Source: JAANXG01 sp963731035 (GTDB taxonomy: Bacteria; Pseudomonadota; Gammaproteobacteria; Arenicellales; JAANXG01). From it: 64,000 bases of DNA. Below, piece after piece: positions 1 through 7,557 of the stretch. The DNA lies in NCBI GenBank assembly GCA_963731035.1, contig CAVSUY010000022.1:310001-374000 (forward strand). Reading direction: 5' to 3'. Positions within the stretch are counted from its first letter, which is position 1. The number at the start of each line of letters is the position of its first letter. The notes below the pieces were generated by a model. That model saw nothing but the letters and a program-made list of their open reading frames with translations. It had not been told where the DNA came from and made no database searches. The translations under genes and the position numbers were made by a program.

Positions 1-1
1 C

Positions 2-532
2 ATTATCGGCGCGGGCCGGGATGCCTTGCTGTGCCGCTACTTCAGCGGCCGCAAGCACCTGGAGAATTACGACCAGATCACTCTGGAGTGGGCCGGCGCC
101 TACCGCCACTACCACGCGGCCATGATGCGGACGGTGCTGATCGGAGAGGCGACCCCGGAACATCGCGCCATGCACGCCGCAGCGGTGGAGGCGATGCAGG
201 CCTGCGAAGCGCAGCTGAGACCCGGCGAGCCCATCGGCAAGGTCTTCGACGCCCATGCCCGGGTGGCCGACGCCAACGGCTTCCGCGAGCACCGGTTGAA
301 CGCCTGCGGCTACAGCCTAGGAACCACTTTCACACCCACCTGGATGGACTGGCCGATGCTCTACACCGGCAACCCGGTCATCGCCGAGCCCAACATGGTC
401 TTTTTCATGCACATGATTTTCGTCAACAGCGACAACGGCCGCGCCATGACCCTGGGCCACACCGTGCGCGTCACCGACACCGGCTGCGAACGCCTCAGCC
501 GCTCCCCTCTCGACCTCCTCCACATTCCCTGA
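2..532 (+). CDS. M24-family creatinase/Xaa-Pro peptidase-like protein, C-terminal part
   Basis: The reading frame is open from the window edge, so the N-terminus lies outside; about 176 codons are visible and end in TGA. The fold is the pita-bread domain of peptidase family M24, as in creatinase, ectoine hydrolase and prolidase. The visible part includes the segments HYHAAMMRT, GYSLGTTFTPTWMD and a C-terminal block NMVFFMHMIFVNS that aligns in style with the final sheet of creatinase-type members. The usual HG(I/F)GH metal motif is replaced by ACGYSLG, which points to the non-metal creatinase-like branch. Substrate cannot be assigned from the fragment. A true creatinase lies at the other end of the window. 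Just downstream is a carbon-nitrogen hydrolase on the opposite strand. Confidence 0.75.
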   Translation: MIGAGRDALLCRYFSGRKHLENYDQITLEWAGAYRHYHAAMMRTVLIGEATPEHRAMHAAAVEAMQACEAQLRPGEPIGKVFDAHARVADANGFREHRLNACGYSLGTTFTPTWMDWPMLYTGNPVIAEPNMVFFMHMIFVNSDNGRAMTLGHTVRVTDTGCERLSRSPLDLLHIP

Positions 533-631
533 CCCGCCAGCGCGACCAACCTCCCTCTTGCGGGAGAGGGCAAAAATATCAGGAATGACACTGCGATGAT
601 GCTCAGTCGATAGTTGAAACGAGCACGGTAA

Positions 632-740
632 GCATGGGTTGGGGGAGGCTTTAGCCGACACGCTGTAAATACTTCCCTGTACGCTCGCCTCCGACATCCC
701 TGTCTCCAGACGGTCGGCGAAAGCCTCCCCCAACCCATGC
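632..740. repeat. Palindromic unit A of composite element
   Basis: The 28-nt arm at 632-659 (starting GCATGGGTTGGGGGAGG) pairs with 713-740 with one mismatch. The arms enclose a 53-nt core (660-712) that is nearly the reverse complement of the core of unit B. Unit D at 37036-37145 has the same arm type. Confidence 0.85.
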
Positions 741-816
741 CTAAACAGTGTCACCCCTCGATAAGTATGGAGCCGGACCTGGTAATCCCATCCCAAACGA
801 AGGGATGGGCGTAAAG

Positions 817-925
817 GCATGAACCGGGGAGGGGATTGCGCGGGCGTCTGGAGACAGGGATGTCGGAGGCGAGCCTACAGGGAGGTACCCGTGGCGTCCC
901 GCGCAAACCCCTCCCCGGTTCATGC
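817..925. repeat. Palindromic unit B of composite element
   Basis: The arm at 817-844 (starting GCATGAACCGGGGAGG) pairs with 898-925 with one mismatch around a 53-nt core (845-897). It has the same 109-nt length as unit A. The core is conserved but in inverted orientation, and the arms differ from A at several paired positions. Unit C at 36851-36960 has the same arm type. Confidence 0.85.
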
Positions 926-1026
926 GCGGCACTCCCGCCAATAGTCCGTTCGTCTCCGCCACACAGCGACTTCCCGGTTGCACAGATCACGCAGACGGCA
1001 CGACAGGGGTTGTCGGGCTGAATCCC

Positions 1027-1116
1027 GACCTACACGGAGGTGGGAAGTGCCGGAGATCGTCTGGAACGAGATCCGGCCGACCTACAGGGATGTAGGAAGT
1101 TCCGGAGATCGCCGGG
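1027..1116. repeat. Two-copy tandem repeat, 52-bp period
   Basis: Two copies of about 38 nt start at 1027 and 1079. Each begins GACCTACA and runs through GGAAGT..CCGGAGATCG. The first C-rich part overlaps a hairpin, GTCGGG (1012-1017) with CCCGAC (1024-1029), whose relative also occurs at 58624-58642. Confidence 0.75.
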
Positions 1117-1123
1117 AGCGCGG

Positions 1124-2005
1124 TCAGCCGTGGCGGATGAATTCCGGGACGCCGGTGAGATTTGCCAGGCGGGCAACCTCGCGGTGGACGAGGTCCAGGT
1201 TCGAATCCCGGACCGTGGGCAGGTGAAAACGGGCGCGGCGGACCGCCTCGTAGTCGATGGAAGCCTGGATCAAGGTCTCGGAGGCGTCGTCCGCCTGGGT
1301 CAGGACCTCGCCGCGAGGATCTATGATCCGTGATTGTCCCCAGAAACGGGACCCGTTCTCGGTTCCCACCCTGTTGGCGACCAGAATTGGCATCGCATAC
1401 ATGATCGCATAAAACCGCAGCACGATATCCCAACTCTTCGGATTGGAGAACTCGTCGCTGACGGCCTGTTCCGCAGAGTTCAAAGGGGCGAACAGCAGCG
1501 TGGTGCCGTGGACCATGGCCAAGTGAACCAGGGCGGGATTCCACAGATCCGCGCAGGTCATGACTCCCCCCCGCCAACGCCCGTGCACCTGGAAGGTCTC
1601 GACGTAGCTGCCGGCGGCGAACAGCTTACCTTCCTCGAGCGCACCGTAGGTGGGAATATTGAGCTTACGGTGAATGAACACGATACGCCCGTCGCGAAGA
1701 GCCACCATCGAATTGAAGAATTGGGCGGCGGGGCCCTCCTCCACGAATCCGACCAGCACTGTCATATTCGGTGCAGTCTGGGCCAGGAGCTTGATGATAT
1801 CGTGCTCCCGTGGCAGGGCTACCTCGGGAACGCGGGCTCCCAGGCTGTAGCCGGTCAGGGACAGCTCGGGGAAAAGCAGCACTTCCGCCCCGCTGTCCGC
1901 GGCCCGGCGAATGAAATCCAGGTGCTTATTCGTGTTGTTACGCAGATCTCCCAGCGAGCTGTCGATCTGGGCTACTGCTACCTGGAGATGAAATGCATCG
2001 GACAT
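1124..2005 (-). CDS. Carbon-nitrogen hydrolase (nitrilase superfamily amidase)
   Basis: Hydrolyses a non-peptide C-N bond (amide, N-carbamoyl or nitrile). The catalytic triad of the nitrilase superfamily is visible: Glu47 in FPELSLTGY, Lys114 in HRKLNIPTYG and Cys151 in MTCADLWNP, numbered from the ATG at 2005. The length of 293 aa is normal. A TTG at 2032 would add nine residues; I prefer the ATG. The family spans N-carbamoylputrescine amidases, aliphatic amidases and NAD-synthetase-type amidases, and the exact substrate is not clear. It is transcribed away from the GlxA-type regulator and lies near a creatinase-like gene, so a role in amine or N-carbamoyl compound catabolism is an inference. 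The 3' end abuts the composite repeat. Confidence 0.85.
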   Translation of the reverse strand: MSDAFHLQVAVAQIDSSLGDLRNNTNKHLDFIRRAADSGAEVLLFPELSLTGYSLGARVPEVALPREHDIIKLLAQTAPNMTVLVGFVEEGPAAQFFNSMVALRDGRIVFIHRKLNIPTYGALEEGKLFAAGSYVETFQVHGRWRGGVMTCADLWNPALVHLAMVHGTTLLFAPLNSAEQAVSDEFSNPKSWDIVLRFYAIMYAMPILVANRVGTENGSRFWGQSRIIDPRGEVLTQADDASETLIQASIDYEAVRRARFHLPTVRDSNLDLVHREVARLANLTGVPEFIRHG

Positions 2006-2374
2006 TGAAAGAGTCTCGGAGTCTGTTTCCAAAGCGTGATCGAAGCTGGAACCGACTTAGGTCGACACGGCGCAGGCGCGCGATGTTAACATCGAAGTGG
2101 TGTCCCGCGCACATCGACTTCAGGAATCGGCGCCGTCGAGATGAAAGCGAGGCAGCGCAAGCCACCCGGCACCAACATCCCGGGCAGGCGCCCGACGGTC
2201 CGTCCCGACCGGCATCGAGCCGCCTGGCAGTGGACGCCCACCAGCAACGAGCGATCTTCCATCGAGCCGCGGGTATTGCAGCGGCTTTGGCAATCACCTT
2301 GTATTGAATAGACGACTTCGTTTGTCGTAGTCTGGACGGCTTGTCAATCCCACCTGGTCTTCCAAGGGTCACAC
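2006..2374. promoter_or_regulatory. Divergent intergenic control region, hydrolase / GlxA regulator
   Basis: This 369-bp gene-free region separates two divergently transcribed genes and must hold both promoters. The only operator-like feature I see is the short inverted repeat ACGAC (2312-2316) and GTCGT (2324-2328), about 45 bp upstream of the regulator start. I found no convincing -35/-10 pair. Confidence 0.35.
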
Positions 2375-3349
2375 ATGCCGCGCAATGTCGGGTTGCTCCT
2401 CGTTCCTGAGTTTTCCATGATGGCGTTCGCGGCGGTAGTGGAACCATTGAGGGCCGCCAACGACTCGTCCGGGCGAACCGTATTCCAGTGGGCCATATTC
2501 TCCGCGGACGACCAGCCCGTGGTGGCCAGCAACGGCATCACCATCACTCCCACCCACAGACAGAGCCTTTCGCCGAGCTTGGACTTCCTTTTCGTCTGCA
2601 GCGGCAAGAACGTCACCAGGTATCCCGAGGAGCCGATACTCCGCTGGCTGAGGCAACTGGCGCGGGCCGGCGTTTGCATGGGAAGCGTCAGCACCGGCGC
2701 TTTCATACTCGGCCGCGCCGGCCTGCTGGACGGCTATCGGTGCACCATCCACTGGGAGAGCCTGCCCAGCTTCCAGGAGGAGTTCCCCAAGGGCCACGCC
2801 ACCCGCAGTGTCTACGAGATCGATCGAGACCGCTATACCTGCTCGGGGGGCACTGCCGCGGTGGACCTGATGTTGAAGTTGATCACCGACGAACTGGGGT
2901 TGGATACGGCGCTGGAGGTCGCCCAGCAGTTTCAGCACGATCGCGTCCGCACCAGCGACGATAAGCAGGGCAGCGCCCGTGACACGATAGTCAATTTCCA
3001 GTCGCCCAGGCTGGCGGCTGCGATCTCCCTGATGTGCGCCAACATCGAAACACCGATCACTCCCCATGAGATCGCCGATTCGGTCGACTTGTCACTGCGG
3101 CAGCTGGAGCGGTTGTTCCACAAGTACTGCGACAGCACTCCGCAGAGATACTATCTCGCTCTCAGGTTGGAGCACGCCCGACGCCTGTTGCTGGAAACGA
3201 ACATGAGCATACTCAGCGCGTCCATCGCTGCCGGCTTCGCGTCCCAGTCACATTTCACCAAATGCTACAGGAATCACTACCACCGCACACCCAAGCAGGA
3301 ACGATCGCGATTCTTCCAGCGCAAGCCTGCGGCCGCGGCTACTTCCTAG
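2375..3349 (+). CDS. GlxA-family transcriptional regulator (DJ-1/PfpI-like plus AraC HTH)
   Basis: A 324-aa regulator with an N-terminal glutamine-amidotransferase-like sensor domain (about residues 3-175, including the CMGSVSTGAFILG nucleophile-elbow region) and a C-terminal AraC double helix-turn-helix (about 215-315, with SLRQLERLFHKY and SIAAGFASQSHFTKCYRNHY). Family members include GbdR, ArgR, CdhR and SouR of pseudomonads, which activate catabolism of arginine, carnitine, betaine and sarcosine. Divergent placement from the carbon-nitrogen hydrolase suggests it controls that gene; this is inferred from position. Its 3' end is convergent with the RND exporter gene, separated by a repeat. 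Confidence 0.88.
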   Translation: MPRNVGLLLVPEFSMMAFAAVVEPLRAANDSSGRTVFQWAIFSADDQPVVASNGITITPTHRQSLSPSLDFLFVCSGKNVTRYPEEPILRWLRQLARAGVCMGSVSTGAFILGRAGLLDGYRCTIHWESLPSFQEEFPKGHATRSVYEIDRDRYTCSGGTAAVDLMLKLITDELGLDTALEVAQQFQHDRVRTSDDKQGSARDTIVNFQSPRLAAAISLMCANIETPITPHEIADSVDLSLRQLERLFHKYCDSTPQRYYLALRLEHARRLLLETNMSILSASIAAGFASQSHFTKCYRNHYHRTPKQERSRFFQRKPAAAATS

Positions 3350-3364
3350 TGTACCCCGTCACCA

Positions 3365-3505
3365 ATAGTCTGCGCGTCGCGAGGCGAGTGGGAAATCTAG
3401 AACCGATTTCGATTGTTTGAGAAACGAAGCAGGACTATGTGACGAGAAGGAGCGGAGATATGGACCGGTTTCCGCCGCGGCAGCGTCACGAGTCGGACTG
3501 GCTTC
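3365..3505. repeat. Diverged copy of the long-hairpin element
   Basis: The interval between the two convergent genes matches the centre and one end of the long-hairpin element at 47161-47330. Shared blocks include TTTGAG, ACTATGTGACGA, ATGGACCG and the terminal GTCGGACTGGCTTCC. As at mltB, the element overlaps a 3' gene end: the last codons of the RND gene (SQSDS) and its stop lie within it. The copy is degenerate. Confidence 0.55.
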
Positions 3506-5996
3506 CGGCCTCGGTGGCGCGGCGACCAACCAGGCGATGTCCGTAGCGGCTGAGCAAGGCGGGGAACACCGTCAGGGAACTCAGCAGGCAGGTGGTCAGT
3601 CCGATGGTAGCCGCCAGGCCCAGCGATTGGAGACCGTTGTTCTGTGCCGACAACGTTCCGGCGAATCCGAGCAGCGTTGTGGCCGTGGTGAGGAACGCCG
3701 CTCCACCCGTCGTCATCACCACTTCCCGCACGTTCGCGTATCCCTCCTCCCGGTAGCGCTGAAAGATGTGTATACCGTTGTCGATCCCGATCCCAAGCAC
3801 CGTAGGCAGCACCACCATATTGATGACGTTGAGCTTGATCCCGAACATACCCATTATCCCGAGCATCCATGACATCCCTATCAGCACGGGGATCATTACG
3901 ATAAAGGCCGACCTGAGGCTTCTGTAGCCCACCAGCAGCACGATGAATACCGCGATCAGTACCACGGTAACTGCGTGCTTGGCGTCCGTTCGCATCATGT
4001 TCAGCATGTCCACGAACACCATGGCTTCCGTCGCCGGATGGTAGACCTTGCCGTTGGCCTTGATGTCCCGAATGTCGTTGACGAAAGCCTCAGCATTATC
4101 CAGCTTGGACGTGGACCGGGCATTGTAGATATAGACCAGATACCCTTTTGATCCCTTCACCCCCGTGTAGATGCGCTGTATACCGGGGGGCAGCTGCTGC
4201 GGTTTCAGCTCCCCTATGCCGGCGTATCCCAGCAGCTTCTGAAGCTCCTCCTTGCGCTTGGCGTCCCTCGCGCTGCCCTTGGCCCCGAAATCCTCCAGCA
4301 GGTGGATGGCTTCCACCATGCGGTCATGAATCTTGTCTATGATCTTCAAACGCCGGCGCTGCTCCTCGGTATCCGGCACGACGTCGTAGATGGATTTCAC
4401 CTTCTCGATGGTCGCCTGCTCCGGAGCACGCGATTTCCGTATCTCCTCCAGCTTTTTTATGACGGCGCGAACATCCTCAAGGTTATCCACGTACAGCACC
4501 GCTTTGTCGCTTCTCAGCGGAAACACTTTCTCCACCTTGTGCCTGAGGGTCGTCATTCTGGGTATATCGGTATCCAGCTTTCCGAAATCCTGCTCGAAGC
4601 CGATTGTGAAGGCGGCCGCTGTCGTAAACACCGTGGACAACACGCCCACCAACAGCACGGACTTCGACAGGTCGAGCTTCCAGGTCCGCGACGAATTGCC
4701 AAACCCGAACTTCCGGGGCGGCCGGTACAGGCCGAGCCGCTCCGCCAGAACAATCAGGGACGGAAACACCGTGTACATGGAAAACAGCGACAATGTCACA
4801 CCGGTTCCGGCGATGAAGCCGAACTCCGAAAATGCCCTGAATTCGGTCAACATTAGGGCGTAGAAACCCACCGCGGTGGTCGCCGCCGCCAGCAACGATG
4901 CATGCCCGGTCTTGAACACGATGGTCGCCAGCGCCTGGCGTATGTCCCCACCCTTGGAACGCACCTCGTCGTATCTCTGGAGGTTGTGGATTCCGTAGTC
5001 GATGCCCAGTCCGAACAGGATCAACACCAGGAACACCGTAATGAGGTTCAGGCCGCCCAGCACGATGCGAGTCAGGGCGAAAGTCCACAGAAAAGCTATC
5101 CCGAGTGGAAAACAGATGTATAGCAGCGACGAGAAGCGGCGATAGAAAAGAACAATAATCAGCAGAATGCCGCCGATGGACCATACGGCGCTGCTGGTCA
5201 GATCCGAAATTACCACGTCGAATTCGGCTACCCTGCTGGCGACCCGACCCCCGACGGCGACGGTCATATCAGGGTTGTATTTCTTGGGATCGACTTTCTT
5301 TACCAGGGACTCGAGATCCTCCGTGATCTTGCGGGCGTAGCTCACACTGGTTGTGCTGCCCTTGGGCAGAACCACCATAATTGTGGTGTCTCCCGCATCG
5401 TTGCGAAAGATCTTTTTCTCGTTGCTATTGTCCTTGCTGCTGCCACGATACTTTTTTTCGATGTCCGAAAAATCCAGGGATGGCGGCTGCTTGTCGGCTC
5501 CCCGTATGTTTATGGATACCGAGGTATCCTTGACGTCGAAGTTGATGTGCTTCTTTTCGTACTCGATCCGCGCCGTGAGGCGGTCGAGTATTTCATTGAG
5601 GTCCTTCTCATCGACGTACAACAGCTGGTTGCGGTGGAATATGGACGTATCCTCCTTGTACTCGGCGCTGCTGATATAGCTCAGCTTCAGGACCTGCTTT
5701 CTCAGATCGTCCAGGAAACGCACCGCGGCGTCAGGATCCGGCGAGTCGACGATGATCATCGCGCTGGAGTACCCGCCGGTCTTGCGGATCACCTTCTGCA
5801 GGTTGTCGACGCTGGGCACCCCATCGGGCATCAGGGCCACGATGTCCGTGTTGAGCTCGAGATGCCGGGCGAACTGAAAGCTGTAGTAGCCTGACACGAT
5901 AGCCAGAATGAGAATCAACCAATACCAGCGGGTGAACGCGCGGGTTACCCACGCGACCAGCGGCGTCTGATTCTGATTATCGGTGTCGAGAGTCAT
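3486..5996 (-). CDS. RND/MMPL-superfamily transporter
   Basis: An 836-aa inner-membrane protein with two repeats of one TM helix, a large periplasmic loop and a five-helix block, about 12 TM segments in all. TM1 lies at about residues 24-42. The conserved proton-relay-type motifs GLGIDYGIHNLQRY (about 328) and GIGIDNGIHIFQRY (about 734) are in the expected places of the MMPL domain, each followed by the TTATT..GF segment. Relatives export lipids such as hopanoids or mycolates. The gene lies 289 bp downstream of the serine-palmitoyltransferase-like gene on the same strand, but a terminator-like hairpin separates them, so co-transcription is uncertain. Lipid export is inferred from family and context. 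Confidence 0.85.
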   Translation of the reverse strand: MTLDTDNQNQTPLVAWVTRAFTRWYWLILILAIVSGYYSFQFARHLELNTDIVALMPDGVPSVDNLQKVIRKTGGYSSAMIIVDSPDPDAAVRFLDDLRKQVLKLSYISSAEYKEDTSIFHRNQLLYVDEKDLNEILDRLTARIEYEKKHINFDVKDTSVSINIRGADKQPPSLDFSDIEKKYRGSSKDNSNEKKIFRNDAGDTTIMVVLPKGSTTSVSYARKITEDLESLVKKVDPKKYNPDMTVAVGGRVASRVAEFDVVISDLTSSAVWSIGGILLIIVLFYRRFSSLLYICFPLGIAFLWTFALTRIVLGGLNLITVFLVLILFGLGIDYGIHNLQRYDEVRSKGGDIRQALATIVFKTGHASLLAAATTAVGFYALMLTEFRAFSEFGFIAGTGVTLSLFSMYTVFPSLIVLAERLGLYRPPRKFGFGNSSRTWKLDLSKSVLLVGVLSTVFTTAAAFTIGFEQDFGKLDTDIPRMTTLRHKVEKVFPLRSDKAVLYVDNLEDVRAVIKKLEEIRKSRAPEQATIEKVKSIYDVVPDTEEQRRRLKIIDKIHDRMVEAIHLLEDFGAKGSARDAKRKEELQKLLGYAGIGELKPQQLPPGIQRIYTGVKGSKGYLVYIYNARSTSKLDNAEAFVNDIRDIKANGKVYHPATEAMVFVDMLNMMRTDAKHAVTVVLIAVFIVLLVGYRSLRSAFIVMIPVLIGMSWMLGIMGMFGIKLNVINMVVLPTVLGIGIDNGIHIFQRYREEGYANVREVVMTTGGAAFLTTATTLLGFAGTLSAQNNGLQSLGLAATIGLTTCLLSSLTVFPALLSRYGHRLVGRRATEAGSQSDS

Positions 5997-6186
5997 CGAA
6001 CATCAACGAGCTATGGGCATAGAGACAGTTTTCGAAGAGCACAGTTAGGGCTGTTGCGCCTCCTGCGGCCAACGGACACCCCCGTGTCCCGCCACAGTCC
6101 GAGCGACGTCTCCAGTCCGCGAGGCGGCGCAAGGACCGCGAGGCGCCATGATCGAGCTTTCCCCACCGTGCCCCCTGTGAAACATA

Positions 6187-6217
6187 GAAAAAACCGCGCG
6201 TGGGTCACGCGCGGTTC
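6187..6217 (-). terminator. Rho-independent terminator after the sphingoid-type operon
   Basis: Read on the minus strand, AACCGCGCGTG pairs with CACGCGCGGTT and is followed by a run of six T. It lies 69 bp beyond the stop of the PLP synthase gene. The remaining intergenic DNA to the RND start (5997-6186) holds no gene; it contains a CAGTTTTCGAAG block loosely like the long-hairpin element. Confidence 0.8.
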
Positions 6218-6285
6218 TTTGGTCTTGATACGGCAGCGGAGGACTTCGAAGGCAACCCGCGTCAGTTCGCCGGGGCGCCCACCCG

Positions 6286-7557
6286 CTAGTTGATCAATCC
6301 CATGTCTCTCCCCACCCGGGCGAAGATGTCCAGCACCTTGTCGAGATTGTCTCTGCTGTGGGTAGCCATGCAGCTGGTCCGGATCAGGGCCATTCCCTGC
6401 GGGACGGCAGGATACAACACCGGACTGGCGAACACGCCTTCGTCAAACAACTTGCGCCACATCACCAGGACTTTCTCCTCGTCGCCCACCATTACGGGGA
6501 TGATCGGAGTCACGCTGGTCCCTATGTCGAACCCGAGAGCTTTGTAGCCTTCACTCAAGTAGCGGGCGTTTTTCCAGAGGTTCTCCCGCCGTTCCGGCTC
6601 TGTCTCGATAATAGTCAAGGCGGTCAGGGCCGCAGCCACCGGAGCGGGCGGCAGGCTTGCCGAGAAAATCAACGACCGGGCATGATGTTTCAGATAGTCC
6701 ATGATGTCGGCGTCCCCGGCCAGGCAGCCTCCGATCGTCGCCAGAGATTTGCTGTAGGTGCCCATGATCAGATCCACATCTTCCTCGAGCCCGAAGTGTT
6801 CCCCCGTTCCCCGTCCGTTCGCACCGAGCACGCCTATGCCGTGGGCGTCGTCCACCATGACCCCGGCGCCGTATTCCTTGCATACCCGAACCAGTCCGGG
6901 CAGGTCGATGATATCGCCTTCCATGCTGAACACGCCGTCCACCACCACGAGCGCGTTGCGGCCGTCGTTCATCTGCAGGATCCGTTCGAGATCCTCCATG
7001 TCGTTGTGCTTGAACTTGCGGATCTGTCCGAAGGAAAGCCGGCACCCGTCGAAGATGCTGGCGTGGTTCATCTTGTCGATGACGATCAACTCGTTCTTGC
7101 CCACCAGCGCGGAAATGGCGCCCAGATTCGCCTGGAAGCCCGTGGGAAATACGATCGCCTGGTCCTTTTGCAGGAAGTTGGCCAGCCGTTCCTCGAGCTC
7201 TTCGTGAATGGACAGGGTGCCATTGAGAAACCGCGAGCCGGCACAGCCGGTGCCGAATTTGCGCACTGCCTCGATGGCCGCTTCCTTGACCTTCGGATGG
7301 TTGGTAAGCCCCAGATAGTTGTTGGAGCTCATCATGATCATCGGGCGCCCGTCGCAGATCACTTCCGGTTCCTGCGCCGACTCGACGACGTGGAAATACG
7401 GATAGATACCCGCCTTGATCAACTCGCGGGCGCGGGTAAACCTGGCACACTTATTGAATATCGAGGCGCGTTTCGTCGCTGCGAACCTGTCGCCGGATGG
7501 CTCGGTTCGCGGTGATTGCACCGCCGGAGCCCCTTTCGCTACTGAACCTTTAGTCAT
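6286..7557 (-). CDS. Serine palmitoyltransferase-like alpha-oxoamine synthase
   Basis: A 423-aa PLP enzyme of the alpha-oxoamine synthase family, which condenses an amino acid with an acyl thioester and releases CO2. Visible features are SSNNYLGL, GSRFLNG, MNHASIFDGCR with the ring-stacking His (165), VDDAHG (Asp237, His239) and the Schiff-base Lys270 in GTYSKSLATIGG. The C-terminal MALIRTSCMATH and the DGCRLSF..KHND block resemble bacterial serine palmitoyltransferases more than KBL, BioF or HemA as I recall them. The ATG at 7557 overlaps the TGA of the upstream epimerase by four bases, indicating translational coupling. Bacterial ceramide pathways pair this enzyme with an NAD-epimerase-family reductase, as here. 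CqsA-type or other acyl-amino-ketone synthases remain possible. Confidence 0.82.
   Translation of the reverse strand: MTKGSVAKGAPAVQSPRTEPSGDRFAATKRASIFNKCARFTRARELIKAGIYPYFHVVESAQEPEVICDGRPMIMMSSNNYLGLTNHPKVKEAAIEAVRKFGTGCAGSRFLNGTLSIHEELEERLANFLQKDQAIVFPTGFQANLGAISALVGKNELIVIDKMNHASIFDGCRLSFGQIRKFKHNDMEDLERILQMNDGRNALVVVDGVFSMEGDIIDLPGLVRVCKEYGAGVMVDDAHGIGVLGANGRGTGEHFGLEEDVDLIMGTYSKSLATIGGCLAGDADIMDYLKHHARSLIFSASLPPAPVAAALTALTIIETEPERRENLWKNARYLSEGYKALGFDIGTSVTPIIPVMVGDEEKVLVMWRKLFDEGVFASPVLYPAVPQGMALIRTSCMATHSRDNLDKVLDIFARVGRDMGLIN

Larger units (their letters stand above)
541..1123. repeat. Composite multi-hairpin intergenic element, copy 1
   Basis: This 580-bp gene-free stretch is almost entirely structured repeat. 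In order it holds a GGGAGAGGG half-hairpin (551-570), a 60-nt linker, palindrome A (632-740), a 76-nt spacer, palindrome B (817-925), a short hairpin (1012-1029) and a 52-nt-period tandem repeat (1027-1116). The same series occurs in reverse orientation at about 36600-37245, and the similarity extends through linker and spacer as well as the palindromes. It ends at the stop codon of the carbon-nitrogen hydrolase gene. ORFs drawn across it are by-products of the repeat. No transposase is encoded. Confidence 0.8.

Noticed and set aside
632..740. Ordinary rho-independent terminators at the palindromes
   Set aside because: No T tract follows, the loops are over 50 nt and both orientations occur.
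632..925. CRISPR array
   Set aside because: The repeats are long palindromes of 109 nt with conserved cores and a single spacer; there are no short direct repeats and no cas genes.
317..983. Several ORFs of 80-167 codons between the M24 gene and the hydrolase
   Set aside because: They run through the palindromes of the composite element and share repeat-derived peptides such as SVSAKASPNPCLP with ORFs at 37038-37523.
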